Source: Bacillota bacterium (GTDB lineage: Bacteria > Bacillota > Clostridia > Christensenellales > CAG-138). Taken from it: a stretch of 21,888 nt of DNA. Shown here piece after piece: positions 13,281 through 21,866 of this stretch; the first letter of the stretch is position 1; each line of letters begins with the position of its first letter. A program made the position numbers and the translations under genes. The DNA is taken from NCBI GenBank assembly GCA_023451115.1, contig JAEXFV010000045.1:1-21888 (forward strand), given 5' to 3'. The notes beneath the pieces were generated by a model. It ran no database searches. It was not told the DNA's origin and saw only the letters and a list, made by a program, of their open reading frames with translations.

Positions 13281-14231
13281 TTACGTCAAAACCGCTTTTG
13301 CTTCTTCCATTCTGGCCAGCAAAGCCTGTTTGGTAAAATCGCCGCAGGTAGCGCCTAAACATTCCACTGCAACCGCTCCCGCTGCATTGCCCCGCAGTGC
13401 ACAGACTTCCACAGGCAGCCCTTCCAGCAGCCCCCAGATAAATCCCGCGGCAAAGGCATCCCCTGCTCCAGTGGTATCCTCTACCTTTGCCCGGCATGCG
13501 GGAAACTGCAAACGTTCCCCTGCCCCAGTGCCTACCAGACAGCCCTCACCTCCCATTTTCAAGACTACACATCCTACGCCCAACTCCAATAACGCCCGGA
13601 TAGCATTTTCGGGCTGCTCCTGACCGGTAAGCAAACACGCTTCCTCACAATTGGGCAAAAAATAGTCCACATATTGCAGCGCCAGTGCCGCATCCTCCAG
13701 GGGATGATCGCCATGCATCATATCCGCTACCGTCACCATCCCTGCGCATTTTGCCGCTTTCAGCCCCATTGCCGCCTGCTCTCCTGTCAGGCTCAGGCTG
13801 CCGTATAAACTGCCAAGGGAATATATGCTTGCGCCCCTTACTCCGCCTTTCACCGGCAGGATATCCGCTGCGCACAAGGCGCCGTTGCTGCCTGCGCGGC
13901 TTGCGATAATATTACGCTGTCCATCCTCACCGATGAGCACGATGGAAACACTGGTGGGGCGCCCAGCGATTTGCTGCACCCCGGAAACATCAATATCTCT
14001 AGCACGAGCCTGCTCCAGCAATAATTGCCCTGCAGTGTCCTGCCCTACACGCCCTAGCAGGGCGGTTGATATCCCCAATTGGGCTAAATTTACCGCCTGG
14101 TTAAACGCATCTCCCCCGGTAGCGATCTGCACCCTTTCTACCCGGGTGCAATCCCGGCTGAAAACATCGCTGCCCACACCCCTGGCCAACACATCCGCCA
14201 CCATCACGCCTGCGCAAATTACCTGGGCCAT
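13281..14231 (-). CDS. PfkB-family (ribokinase-like) carbohydrate or nucleoside kinase
   Basis: The protein has 316 residues from ATG 14229-14231, with AGGAGGAG upstream. The longer frame from 14255 has no better site. It starts with a ribokinase-like N-terminus, with the substrate-side motif TGGDAFNQAVNLAQLG (38-53), and ends with the PfkB signature DTTGAGDAFAAGF (252-264), whose Asp258 is the catalytic base. LPNCEEACLLTG (192-203) and KMGGEGCLV (225-233) are also typical. The substrate cannot be told from sequence: ribose, fructose, nucleosides and keto-deoxy sugars are all used in this family. It lies downstream of the beta-propeller gene but behind a strong terminator, so it may depend on readthrough or an unseen promoter. 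Confidence 0.9.
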   Translation of the reverse strand: MAQVICAGVMVADVLARGVGSDVFSRDCTRVERVQIATGGDAFNQAVNLAQLGISTALLGRVGQDTAGQLLLEQARARDIDVSGVQQIAGRPTSVSIVLIGEDGQRNIIASRAGSNGALCAADILPVKGGVRGASIYSLGSLYGSLSLTGEQAAMGLKAAKCAGMVTVADMMHGDHPLEDAALALQYVDYFLPNCEEACLLTGQEQPENAIRALLELGVGCVVLKMGGEGCLVGTGAGERLQFPACRAKVEDTTGAGDAFAAGFIWGLLEGLPVEVCALRGNAAGAVAVECLGATCGDFTKQALLARMEEAKAVLT

Positions 14232-14247
14232 ATGCTTCTCTCCTCCT

Positions 14248-14277
14248 AAAAACAAAGGCCGGGCACATTGCCCGGCC
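14248..14277 (-). terminator. Terminator between the beta-propeller gene and pfkB
   Basis: On the minus strand GGCCGGGCA (14277-14269) and TGCCCGGCC (14265-14257) form a perfect 9-bp GC-rich stem with loop ATG, followed by TTTGTTTTT. The U-tract runs straight into the AGGAGGAG ribosome site of pfkB. Confidence 0.88.
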
Positions 14278-14291
14278 CCACTTGGTTTGCC

Positions 14292-16082
14292 TTATCGAAT
14301 GGTCACGCCATAAATTTTGCTTCCCCGTGTACCCACCACTACAGTATTGCCAAATACAGCGGGAGAGGCTTCAATATTGGCTTCCAGATTGATTTCATAC
14401 AGCAGCTCCCCTGTCCTTCCGTCCAGCAGGTGCATATAACCGGACTGGTTGCACTGGATCAGATAACCATCGCCCTCTTCCGTATACACCGCTACGGGAG
14501 AGCTCCAGGGGTATTTCTGGAACTGATATTCCCACACCATTTCCCCTGTTTCTTTCGAAAGGGCCACCAGCTTGCCTTTGGAGCCGCTGGGGTTATATGC
14601 TACCGGAACGAAGATCAAATCGGATAACTTGTTTTTACCGACTGCAATGGTGCCCTGCACGCCGCCGGATACACCACTCATGGTTTCGCACTGGTACTCC
14701 GTAGCCCATATGATTTCTCCAGTGACAGCATCGATCTTCCAGATGGGGATCGCCGCCAGCTGCCCCTCCGCCTTGCGCCAGCCCGCATGGAAGGAAGTGG
14801 AGGTATACACATAGGGATGGTGGTCTTCCCCTTCCAGCTCCAACACCGGAGTGCAGTTGGTATCGTCCAGGGTATCCTGCACCCATTTTGTTTCGTAGGT
14901 ATTTAAATCCAAGCACATCAGGTGGCCGCCGTTATCTGAAAAGATGGCATGCCCCCGCCAGATAATCGCGCTGTCTTCTACCCCCAGCCAGTACTGGTTG
15001 TTAACGCCGCTGCGTTCGCCTTTGTACCGCCATTTCACCACAGGCTGCGGGTTGATGGAAAGGGTGCCGGCTCCCTCATCATATTGGGTGTTGAGCTTGA
15101 TGGTGTAGAGGATGCCGCTCTCGCCTGGGTAAATCAGGGTATCCGTTTCTGCATCCACTAAAGCGGAACTGTCAAAGTAGGAAAGATTGCGCAGGGTAAA
15201 ATCATCGTCATTGCCAAAGGTATACAGGATGGAGCCATCCACCAGGCTGATGATAAACGCCCGGGCATCCCCGTGTTTGGGGCTGTCATCCCCTGAGCCT
15301 ACATACATAATGGGATACCCTCTGGGATCCAGCGCGCCCGCCCCCTTAAAGGGCCAGCCAACATCGATGCAATCCCGGGTTTTTTCACCGGTTTCCAGAT
15401 CAAGGAAATAGATTTTCCCATCCATGGTGGCATAGATGACTTCTACCAGGTCTTTTTTGGCCTTGGCAGAATCATACATATTCATAATTTTTTTCGTGCT
15501 ATCCGGCCAACGAACGATGAGGGGCTGTCCCGTCCAGCCGCTGCCGGTCCAGCTGCCGCCGCCTGCACCGCTGTTGTACACTTTGGCCATGCTTCCGGTG
15601 GTTACGCTCCAAATGGGCTCCAGCGTCTTTTCCGAAATGGTGATGGTTCCGTAGGAGGCGGTATCCCGGAAATTATTGCCCCGGAAGGTAATGATGCCTT
15701 CCACCTGGGTATACTTTTCTCCCTCCAGGAAGTCAATTACGTCGGCGCCGCTGCGGGTATAACGGTCAACGTTTTGCCCATCCACCTGCAAGGCTGTTTC
15801 CAGGCCAAAGTCGGATGGCCGCGTCCCCTCCACCGCTGCAGGGGAAAAGGTGGGTACCGGCGTTGGCGTTGGCTCAGGCGTTGGCGTTGGTTCCAAAGTT
15901 GGCTCAGGTTTGGAGAACAAACCGCCAAAGCCGCCAGGCGTTGCGCTGGGGTCATCCGGGTCGCTGCCTGTGCAGGAACGTATTGCAAACACCGCCAGCA
16001 GGATTACCGCTAACAATAAAATGAGTAAAACAAGAATGCGCCCCCAGGCGCCTTTTCTCAAACGACGTCTTCTTCTTCTCAC
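14292..16082 (-). CDS. Membrane-anchored PQQ-like beta-propeller protein
   Basis: The protein has 596 residues from GTG 16080-16082, chosen because GGAGG lies seven bases before it. The longer reading from 16136 begins with a TTG inside the predicted promoter. Parts: a basic start (RRRRRRLRK), one membrane segment (15-34), a Pro/Thr-rich linker (57-80, PTPTPEPTPTP) and a large outside domain of repeated blades. Examples are DGKIYFLDLETGEKT, GKLVALSKETGEMVWEY, GYMHLLDGRTGELLYEI and GSKIYGVTIR, the PQQ/pyrrolo-quinoline-type propeller pattern also seen in BamB. No quinoprotein active site is evident, so a binding or scaffold role at the outer face of the membrane is more likely than dehydrogenase activity. 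Function unknown. Confidence 0.87.
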   Translation of the reverse strand: MRRRRRRLRKGAWGRILVLLILLLAVILLAVFAIRSCTGSDPDDPSATPGGFGGLFSKPEPTLEPTPTPEPTPTPVPTFSPAAVEGTRPSDFGLETALQVDGQNVDRYTRSGADVIDFLEGEKYTQVEGIITFRGNNFRDTASYGTITISEKTLEPIWSVTTGSMAKVYNSGAGGGSWTGSGWTGQPLIVRWPDSTKKIMNMYDSAKAKKDLVEVIYATMDGKIYFLDLETGEKTRDCIDVGWPFKGAGALDPRGYPIMYVGSGDDSPKHGDARAFIISLVDGSILYTFGNDDDFTLRNLSYFDSSALVDAETDTLIYPGESGILYTIKLNTQYDEGAGTLSINPQPVVKWRYKGERSGVNNQYWLGVEDSAIIWRGHAIFSDNGGHLMCLDLNTYETKWVQDTLDDTNCTPVLELEGEDHHPYVYTSTSFHAGWRKAEGQLAAIPIWKIDAVTGEIIWATEYQCETMSGVSGGVQGTIAVGKNKLSDLIFVPVAYNPSGSKGKLVALSKETGEMVWEYQFQKYPWSSPVAVYTEEGDGYLIQCNQSGYMHLLDGRTGELLYEINLEANIEASPAVFGNTVVVGTRGSKIYGVTIR

Positions 16083-16124
16083 TTGCTTCCCTCCAGCCTC
16101 CAAATATTGCAAAAGGCTTGTATT

Positions 16125-16133
16125 AGTATAGCA
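16125..16133 (-). promoter_or_regulatory. Extended -10 promoter of the beta-propeller gene
   Basis: On the minus strand TGC-TATACT forms an extended -10 about 45 bases upstream of the GTG. No convincing -35 lies at 16-18 bases, which extended -10 promoters tolerate. Confidence 0.45.
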
Positions 16134-16158
16134 CAAAATTCCTCTGGCGTATATCCAA

Positions 16159-16187
16159 TTGCGCTGTACCTTGCAAAGGGCTACAAT
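16159..16187 (+). promoter_or_regulatory. Promoter of the M20 amidohydrolase gene
   Basis: TTGCGC (16159-16164) and TACAAT (16182-16187) are 17 bases apart. They lie about 30 bases before the chosen TTG start and diverge from the propeller promoter. Confidence 0.55.
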
Positions 16188-16217
16188 GGTACTATTCCAA
16201 CATGGGAGGGAAGTCTA

Positions 16218-17387
16218 TTGCATCCGCAGCAAATCAAAGCAAACTATGGCGCTGCTATTCATAAACTGGAAGCGGCTTTACACAGCAATCCTGAGGTAAG
16301 TTTTCAGGAACGGGAAGCCACCCGGCATATCCGTGAAGCCCTGGCCCCTTTGGGCGTTTCTTTGCTGGATCTGGGCATGGAAACAGGAGTGGTGGCCAAA
16401 CTGCGTGGCCAGGGCGAAGCTCCGCCGATTGGGCTGCGGGCAGATATTGACGCCATCCCCCAAACCGAGGCGGTAGTCCGGGCAGATTGCTCCGCGCATC
16501 CTGGCATGATGCACGCCTGTGGCCATGATGTGCATGCCGCCTCCCTGTTTGGCGCTGCCCTTGCCCTGGCTGCGCTCCCCCATGGCCCTGCAGGGGACGT
16601 ATATTTCATCTTTCAGCCCGGGGAGGAAACCCTGGGAGGCGCTCAGGCAATGCTGGAACATGGCCTGCTCTCCCAGGCCCCGATTTCCATGCTGTTTGGG
16701 CTGCACAATACCCCTGCTCTTACAGTAGGCAAAGTAGGGCTATTATCTGGCCCCTGTATGTCCGCCAAAGACGATTTTATTTTAACCATGCAAGGAAAAG
16801 GCGGGCATGGCGGCATGCCCCACCGCACGGTTGACCCCATCGTCTGCGCAGCGGCATTCATCAGCAACGCGCAAACCATTGTGAGCCGAAATATAGATCC
16901 ATTCGATTCCGCCGTAGTTTCCGTTTGTTCCATCCATGCCGGCACAAAAGAAAACCTGATTGTCGATCAGGCGGTCATGACGGGGAGCGTTCGCACCTTT
17001 ACCCCCTGCGCCCGGAAAACCGCGCTGTCCCGCCTGCAGGAGATCGCCCAAAACACCGCTTCGGCCTTCGGCTGCCGGGCGGAATTGGAAATCCAGCACC
17101 TGGTTCCCGCCCTGCAAAACGATGCTGCCCTCTATCCGATCGCCCGGCAGGCTGCGCAAGCAGCCCTGGGAGAGGTGCAGGTGCAACCCTTCTCCCCCTG
17201 CATGGCTTCCGAAGATTTTGCCCTGTTTGCCCAGCAGGTCCCTTCCTTTTTCTATTTTCTGGGCAGCGGCTTTGCCGGACAGGAAAACGCCCCCTGGCAT
17301 AGCCCCAGCTTCCGGGCACACCCGGATACGTCCTGTTATGGAGCAGCGCTGCTTTACCAAAGCGTAATATGCGCCCAAAACAGTTGA
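16218..17387 (+). CDS. M20-family amidohydrolase (N-acyl-amino-acid / hippurate hydrolase type)
   Basis: The protein has 389 residues from TTG 16218-16220. I chose this start because GGGAGGG lies seven bases upstream, it falls after a good promoter, and it gives the usual family length. The longer frame from 16083 would read through that promoter and overlap the divergent propeller gene. Motifs: RADIDAIP (74-81), MHACGHDVHAA (98-108, with metal Cys101 and His103), FQPGEETLGGA (132-142, with Glu136 and Glu137), GLHNTP (161-166), GKGGHGGMPH (193-202) in the lid domain, and AHPD near the C-terminus. The Cys-containing HACGHD form is that of the HipO/AmhX/IAA-amino-acid hydrolase group with two Mn or Ni ions. 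The exact N-acyl substrate is not readable. It stands alone, followed by a hairpin. Confidence 0.92.
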   Translation: MHPQQIKANYGAAIHKLEAALHSNPEVSFQEREATRHIREALAPLGVSLLDLGMETGVVAKLRGQGEAPPIGLRADIDAIPQTEAVVRADCSAHPGMMHACGHDVHAASLFGAALALAALPHGPAGDVYFIFQPGEETLGGAQAMLEHGLLSQAPISMLFGLHNTPALTVGKVGLLSGPCMSAKDDFILTMQGKGGHGGMPHRTVDPIVCAAAFISNAQTIVSRNIDPFDSAVVSVCSIHAGTKENLIVDQAVMTGSVRTFTPCARKTALSRLQEIAQNTASAFGCRAELEIQHLVPALQNDAALYPIARQAAQAALGEVQVQPFSPCMASEDFALFAQQVPSFFYFLGSGFAGQENAPWHSPSFRAHPDTSCYGAALLYQSVICAQNS

Positions 17388-17404
17388 TATATTTGAAAAG
17401 CACT

Positions 17405-17446
17405 ATAGGCAGCCAAAGCTGAGAGCTTTGGCATTGCGCCTATTTT
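17405..17446 (+). terminator. Terminator of the M20 amidohydrolase gene
   Basis: An inner stem GCCAAAGCT (17412-17420) with AGCTTTGGC (17424-17432) lies inside an outer stem ATAGGC (17405-17410) with GCCTAT (17438-17443), followed by a short T run. Confidence 0.7.
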
Positions 17447-17478
17447 GAACGCATCATTCCCAAATGGCTGGGGAAACG

Positions 17479-17507
17479 AAAAGCCCACGCTATGTAAGCG
17501 TGGGCTT
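17479..17507 (-). terminator. Terminator of rnr
   Basis: An 11-bp perfect stem AAGCCCACGCT (17481-17491) with AGCGTGGGCTT (17497-17507). On the minus strand it ends in TTTTCGTTT, 20 bases after the rnr stop. Confidence 0.85.
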
Positions 17508-17526
17508 GTTGATTTGCATACAGCAT

Positions 17527-19803
17527 TCAGCGTTTCTGGCTGTTCTTTGCGGCAGGCCTGCGAGCCCCGCCTCTGCGCCGTCCCCGTTTGGGCGCAGGGG
17601 CAGCGGGCTTATCTTTTCCGCCCGTTTTAGCAGATTCCGGGTTGTTTTCCTTCCCTATATTGATTTGATCCGGCTCCTTGCCTTTTGGCCGGGAGAGCTT
17701 TTGCCCATTTTCCGTAGCCAGTTCAAAGTCAATATTGTGGGCTTCCATATCCACGGCAACCACTCGCACCTTCACCTCGTCGCCCAGCCGGTATACCCTG
17801 CCGCTGCTGCGGCCAACCATACGGTAGTTCTTTTCATCGTAGACGTAATAGTCATCGTCCAGGCTGGTCATTTTTACCAGGCCTTCTACCGTGTTGGCCA
17901 ATTCCACGAAAAAACCGAAGGAGGTCACCCCGGCAATTACGCCCGCCCAGGTTTCCCCAATGCGCTCCTTCATGTATTCGCACTTTTTCAAATCCTCTAC
18001 CGCTCGCTCCGCATCGGTGGCGATCTTCTCCCGCTCGCTACACTGGCGGGCCATTTCCGGCAGCTTGGCGTTGAGCGCCTCCACCCGTTTGGCATTGAGT
18101 TCCCCGTGGATCATCTCTTTGAGTATTCTATGGCCCATCAAGTCCGGATAACGGCGGATGGGAGAAGTAAAGTGGCAATAATGTTTGGCTGCCAGGCCAA
18201 AATGTCCTAAACAGGCTTCGCAATACCGGGCGCGCTTCATGGAGCGGAGCACCACTTTGGAAACGATGTTTTCCTCTTTGGTGCCCTTGGCAGATTCCAA
18301 CACCCGCTGCAAGGCACGGGGCTGAATATCCTTTACGTTGCGGATGCCATATCCCAAAGTCTGTAAAAAAACATTCAGTTCCGCCAGCTTTTCCTTTTCC
18401 GGTGTTTCATGCACCCGGTACAGGAAGGGGAGATTTAAAAGCGCCACATGCTCCGCCACCGTTTCATTGGCAATCAACATGCATTCCTCAATGATGCGGT
18501 TGGCAATACCCCGTTCCGCCTTTCCCACTTGCACCGGCCGGCCCTGGGCATCTACGGCGATTTTTGTTTCGTCCAAGTCAAAATCAATACTGCCGCGCTT
18601 TACCCGCTTGGCATTGAGCACACCCGCTAACGTTTCCAAATCCTTAAGCATGGGGGCAATGTCATCATATCGTTTGAGTTGTTCCTCATCGCCTTGCAGC
18701 AGTTTGGTCACATCGTCATACACCAGGCGATGGCGGGAACAAATCATGGTTTCCGCAATGCGGTGGGACAGCACCTTACCTGTTTGATCGATTTCCATAA
18801 AGCAGGACAGCGTCAGCCTATCGCTCCCCTCGTTTAAGGAACAGATACCGTTGGAAAGCTCCACCGGCAGCATGGGGATCACCCGGTCCGGGAAATATAC
18901 GCTGGTGCCCCGCTCCAGTGCGTCCCGGTCCAACGCGCTGCCTTCTTTTACATAAGCGGATACGTCCGCAATATGCACGCCCAAATAATAATTGCCGTTT
19001 TTAAACCGTTCCAGAGAAACCGCATCGTCCAAGTCCCTGGAATCGGCGCCATCGATGGTTACAATGCATTTGCCCTTCAGGTTTTCCCGGGAAATATAGG
19101 CATCCTTCGCCACGGTTTGCTTGAGCAGTTTCGCCTGCCGGGCTGCGCCTTTTGAAAATTGCTCCGGCAGCTGAAACTGGCGGATAATAGAGAGCACATC
19201 CGTACCCGCATCATCCTTATTGCCCAGCACCTCACGAATTGCCCCCAAAATCGGCCTCCGCCCATCGGGGAATTGCAGCACCTGCGCTACTACCTTATCG
19301 CCGGGCTTGGCTTTCAAGGTGCGGTCTGCAGGGATCATCACATCCATGGGCAAGCGGGTATCATCCGGCACCACGTATCCGCCGGCTTTGTCCTCCTGCT
19401 CAAAGGTGCCTACAATTTGAGAATAGGCCCGTTTTACAATCGCACAGACTTCCGCCTCCGGCGACCCGTTGCGGCTTACCTGATCGGTCAGCCGCGCCCA
19501 CACCATGTCGCCGTTCATGGCGCCGTGCATGCCGTCCGCGGGAATAAAAGCATCTGCGCTTCCATCCTCCGGCCGAAAAAAGCCGAACCCTCTGGCATGG
19601 CCTTGTATCTTGCCATACAGCAATCCCGTTTGTTCCGGCAGCGCCAATCTTCTTTTACGGGTAATCAGCACCTTGCCGCTTCCCATCAAGGCTTGTACCG
19701 CAGCTTCTAATACCGGCAATTCGGCTCCCAGCTGCTCCGCCACCGCTTCCAGGGACAGGGGTTTCCCCGCCTGAGAAAGCACGGCGATAATTCTATCTTC
19801 CAT
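17527..19803 (-). CDS. rnr: Ribonuclease R
   Basis: The protein has 758 residues. RNase R is a processive 3'-5' exoribonuclease that degrades structured RNA and serves quality control. Domains: winged helix (1-58), two cold-shock folds (about 62-190), RNB nuclease core (about 240-570), S1 (617-697) and a basic tail (735-758, KRGRRRGGARRP). The active-site DGADSRDLDD (251-260) supplies Asp251, 257, 259 and 260. HIADVSAYV (277-285) and HFTSPIRRYPDL (544-555) are diagnostic. AAAGGA precedes the ATG. It has its own promoter, and secG lies 185 bases upstream. The common downstream partners smpB and ssrA are absent; a convergent M20 gene follows. Confidence 0.97.
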   Translation of the reverse strand: MEDRIIAVLSQAGKPLSLEAVAEQLGAELPVLEAAVQALMGSGKVLITRKRRLALPEQTGLLYGKIQGHARGFGFFRPEDGSADAFIPADGMHGAMNGDMVWARLTDQVSRNGSPEAEVCAIVKRAYSQIVGTFEQEDKAGGYVVPDDTRLPMDVMIPADRTLKAKPGDKVVAQVLQFPDGRRPILGAIREVLGNKDDAGTDVLSIIRQFQLPEQFSKGAARQAKLLKQTVAKDAYISRENLKGKCIVTIDGADSRDLDDAVSLERFKNGNYYLGVHIADVSAYVKEGSALDRDALERGTSVYFPDRVIPMLPVELSNGICSLNEGSDRLTLSCFMEIDQTGKVLSHRIAETMICSRHRLVYDDVTKLLQGDEEQLKRYDDIAPMLKDLETLAGVLNAKRVKRGSIDFDLDETKIAVDAQGRPVQVGKAERGIANRIIEECMLIANETVAEHVALLNLPFLYRVHETPEKEKLAELNVFLQTLGYGIRNVKDIQPRALQRVLESAKGTKEENIVSKVVLRSMKRARYCEACLGHFGLAAKHYCHFTSPIRRYPDLMGHRILKEMIHGELNAKRVEALNAKLPEMARQCSEREKIATDAERAVEDLKKCEYMKERIGETWAGVIAGVTSFGFFVELANTVEGLVKMTSLDDDYYVYDEKNYRMVGRSSGRVYRLGDEVKVRVVAVDMEAHNIDFELATENGQKLSRPKGKEPDQINIGKENNPESAKTGGKDKPAAPAPKRGRRRGGARRPAAKNSQKR

Positions 19804-19889
19804 ATCAAGATCCTTTCCTTCCCTGCAGCCTCATGCTTACAGGGTTTTCTTCGGGGCTTTTGCATCAAGGCCTGAGACCTCAATCCCCT

Positions 19890-19918
19890 ATGATAGCCAT
19901 ATAAATTCAGTATGCCAA
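19890..19918 (-). promoter_or_regulatory. Promoter of rnr
   Basis: On the minus strand TTGGCA (19913-19918) and TATCAT (19890-19895) have a 17-base spacer. The -35 overlaps the U-tract of the secG terminator. It would give a leader of about 80 bases in which I see no strong structure. Confidence 0.55.
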
Positions 19919-19950
19919 AAAACACAGCGCGCAATCATGGCACGCCGTGT
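19917..19950 (-). terminator. Terminator of secG
   Basis: On the minus strand ACACGGCG (19950-19943) pairs with CGCTGTGT (19929-19922), including one G-U pair, with a 13-base loop and a run of Ts. Confidence 0.75.
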
Positions 19951-19988
19951 ATTTCAGCCAAAATCGTTTTTTTGCAGGCCAAAGCCCT

Positions 19989-20225
19989 TTACAGAGCCAC
20001 CATTACCAGCGCCAGCACGCCGATAGCGATCGCCAAAATCTTGGTGATCTTTTGTAGCTTTGCCTCTTTGCTAGCTGCCCTGCCCCTGGAGCCTGTGATC
20101 TGGCTATCGCCGCCAAAGGCTGCGCCCAAGCCAGCGCTCTTGCTTTGCTGCATGAGCACCACCACGATCATAAGCACAGAGAGAAGCAACAAAACGATGG
20201 TGAGAATCGTTCTTAACGTTTCCAT
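19989..20225 (-). CDS. secG: Preprotein translocase subunit SecG
   Basis: The 78-residue length is typical of SecG. It has two membrane segments (about 5-25 and 60-78) joined by a cytoplasmic loop with QQSKSAGLGAAFGGD (26-40), the conserved Gln-rich and Gly-rich SecG signature. It joins SecYE and supports protein export. GGAGG lies ahead of the ATG, and a promoter is within 70 bases. It stands between gpmI and rnr as in many Bacillota. Confidence 0.95.
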   Translation of the reverse strand: METLRTILTIVLLLLSVLMIVVVLMQQSKSAGLGAAFGGDSQITGSRGRAASKEAKLQKITKILAIAIGVLALVMVAL

Positions 20226-20258
20226 TCACACATACCTCCATCGATGACTGCGTTTGTC

Positions 20259-20287
20259 ATTGTATCATGCTGCGCCCAGGAACGCAA
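20259..20287 (-). promoter_or_regulatory. Promoter of secG
   Basis: On the minus strand TTGCGT (20282-20287) and TACAAT (20259-20264) are 17 bases apart, in the 70-base gap after gpmI. No terminator is evident after gpmI, so some secG message may also come from upstream. Confidence 0.6.
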
Positions 20288-20295
20288 GGAAATTC

Positions 20296-21834
20296 TTAGA
20301 CAATCAGTGATTTTCCCGTCATTTCCCCAGGCACTGGCAGGCCCATGAGTTCCAACAGCGTGGGAGCCAGGTCACAAAGCCTGCCGCCCTGCCGCAGTTT
20401 CACATTCATCCGCTGGGCATCTACCAGGATGCAGGGCACCGGATTGGTGGTGTGAGCGGTGAAGGGCCCACCTTCTTCGTCAAACATCCGTTCCGCATTG
20501 CCATGGTCTGCCGTAATGATGCAACGCCCTCCTGTGGAAAGAATCGCCTGCACTACCTGATCTACGCAGGCATCCACCGCGTGAACAGCCGCGGTAGCCG
20601 CCTCCATTACACCGGTATGACCTACCATGTCCGGGTTTGCAAAATTCAGGATCATGGCATCGTACTTGCCGCTGTTAACCCTGCGCACGGCTTCCTCCGC
20701 CACCTCATAAGCGCTCATTTCCGGCTTCAGGTCGTATGTGGCAACCTTGGGGGATGGGATCAGGCAGCGGTCTTCCCCGGAATTAGGCGCTTCTACACCC
20801 CCGTTAAAGAAGAAGGTTACATGAGCATATTTCTCTGTTTCCGCAATGCGCAGCTGGGTTTTGCCGCATTTGCTCAAATATTCTCCCAGGGTATTGGCGA
20901 GGGTTTCGGGTGGATATGCCACCTGCAATAAGTCTCCAAAAGTTTTATCGTACTGGGTCATGGACACGTAGGAAAGGGGGAAGCAGCCGTTTTTGCGCTC
21001 AAATCCGTCAAAATCCTGGAACAGGAACGCCCGGGTAATTTCTCTTGCCCGGTCAGGCCGGAAGTTGAAAAAGATCACGCCATCCTCCGGCTTTACCGTA
21101 GCCAGAGGCTTTCCATCCTGATACACTACAGAGGGCTTAACAAATTCGTCCGTTTCCTCCTGGGCATAGGAACGGGTCATGGCTTCCACCGCGCTGTTCA
21201 CCTGTACGCCTTCTCCATACACCATAGCCCCATAGGCCTGCTGCACCCGTTCGTACCGGTTATCCCGGTCCATGGCATAATAGCGGCCCATCACAGTGGC
21301 AATCTTGCCGCAGCCCAACTTGGCAAGCTGGCCTTCCAGTTCTTGAATATAGCCTTTTCCGCTCTTGGGCGGCACATCCCGCCCATCCATAAAGCAGTGG
21401 ATATATACCCGGCTTAACCCCTTATCCCGGGCCAGCTTCACCAACGCATAAAGATGCTCCAAATGGCTGTGGACGCCTCCATCCGAGCACAGGCCCATCA
21501 GATGCAGGTCCGTGCCTTTTTCCTTACAGTGCTCTACAACGGAAAGGAACGCCGGGTTTTCAAAGAAATCTCCATCCGCTATGGATTTACTGATGCGGGT
21601 AAATTCCTGGTAAACAATACGCCCTGCGCCAATGTTCAAATGCCCTACTTCGGAGTTGCCCATTTGGCCGGTGGGCAGGCCTACGTCCATGCCGCTGGCT
21701 GCGATCCGGGTATGGGGGTATTTCTCCCACAACGCCATCACATGCTTGGCGCCGTCGGCTTTGATGGCATTGCCCTGGGCATCCTCCCTGCAGCCAAAGC
21801 CATCCAGAATAATCAATGCTGTGATTGGTTTCAT
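20296..21834 (-). CDS. gpmI: 2,3-bisphosphoglycerate-independent phosphoglycerate mutase
   Basis: The 512-residue length is typical. It interconverts 3- and 2-phosphoglycerate in glycolysis using two Mn ions and a phosphoserine. Motifs: LIILDGFG with Asp11; the serine nucleophile Ser61 in GQMGNSEVGHLNIGAGR (56-72); CSDGGVHSHLEH; HCFMDGRDVPP; FNFRPDRAREIT; NFANPDMVGHTG; and ITADHGNAE, which supply the second metal site. GGAG precedes the ATG. The pgk, tpiA and eno genes often found beside it are not in the window, although upstream ones could lie beyond 21888. Confidence 0.97.
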   Translation of the reverse strand: MKPITALIILDGFGCREDAQGNAIKADGAKHVMALWEKYPHTRIAASGMDVGLPTGQMGNSEVGHLNIGAGRIVYQEFTRISKSIADGDFFENPAFLSVVEHCKEKGTDLHLMGLCSDGGVHSHLEHLYALVKLARDKGLSRVYIHCFMDGRDVPPKSGKGYIQELEGQLAKLGCGKIATVMGRYYAMDRDNRYERVQQAYGAMVYGEGVQVNSAVEAMTRSYAQEETDEFVKPSVVYQDGKPLATVKPEDGVIFFNFRPDRAREITRAFLFQDFDGFERKNGCFPLSYVSMTQYDKTFGDLLQVAYPPETLANTLGEYLSKCGKTQLRIAETEKYAHVTFFFNGGVEAPNSGEDRCLIPSPKVATYDLKPEMSAYEVAEEAVRRVNSGKYDAMILNFANPDMVGHTGVMEAATAAVHAVDACVDQVVQAILSTGGRCIITADHGNAERMFDEEGGPFTAHTTNPVPCILVDAQRMNVKLRQGGRLCDLAPTLLELMGLPVPGEMTGKSLIV

Positions 21835-21866
21835 AAAGCTCCTTTTTCATCCATTAGACAAGCGGC

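Noticed and set aside
19804..19988. tmRNA (ssrA) or smpB near rnr
   Set aside because: These often accompany secG-rnr, but the gap holds only a terminator, a promoter and a short leader. No Ala-tRNA-like ends are visible.
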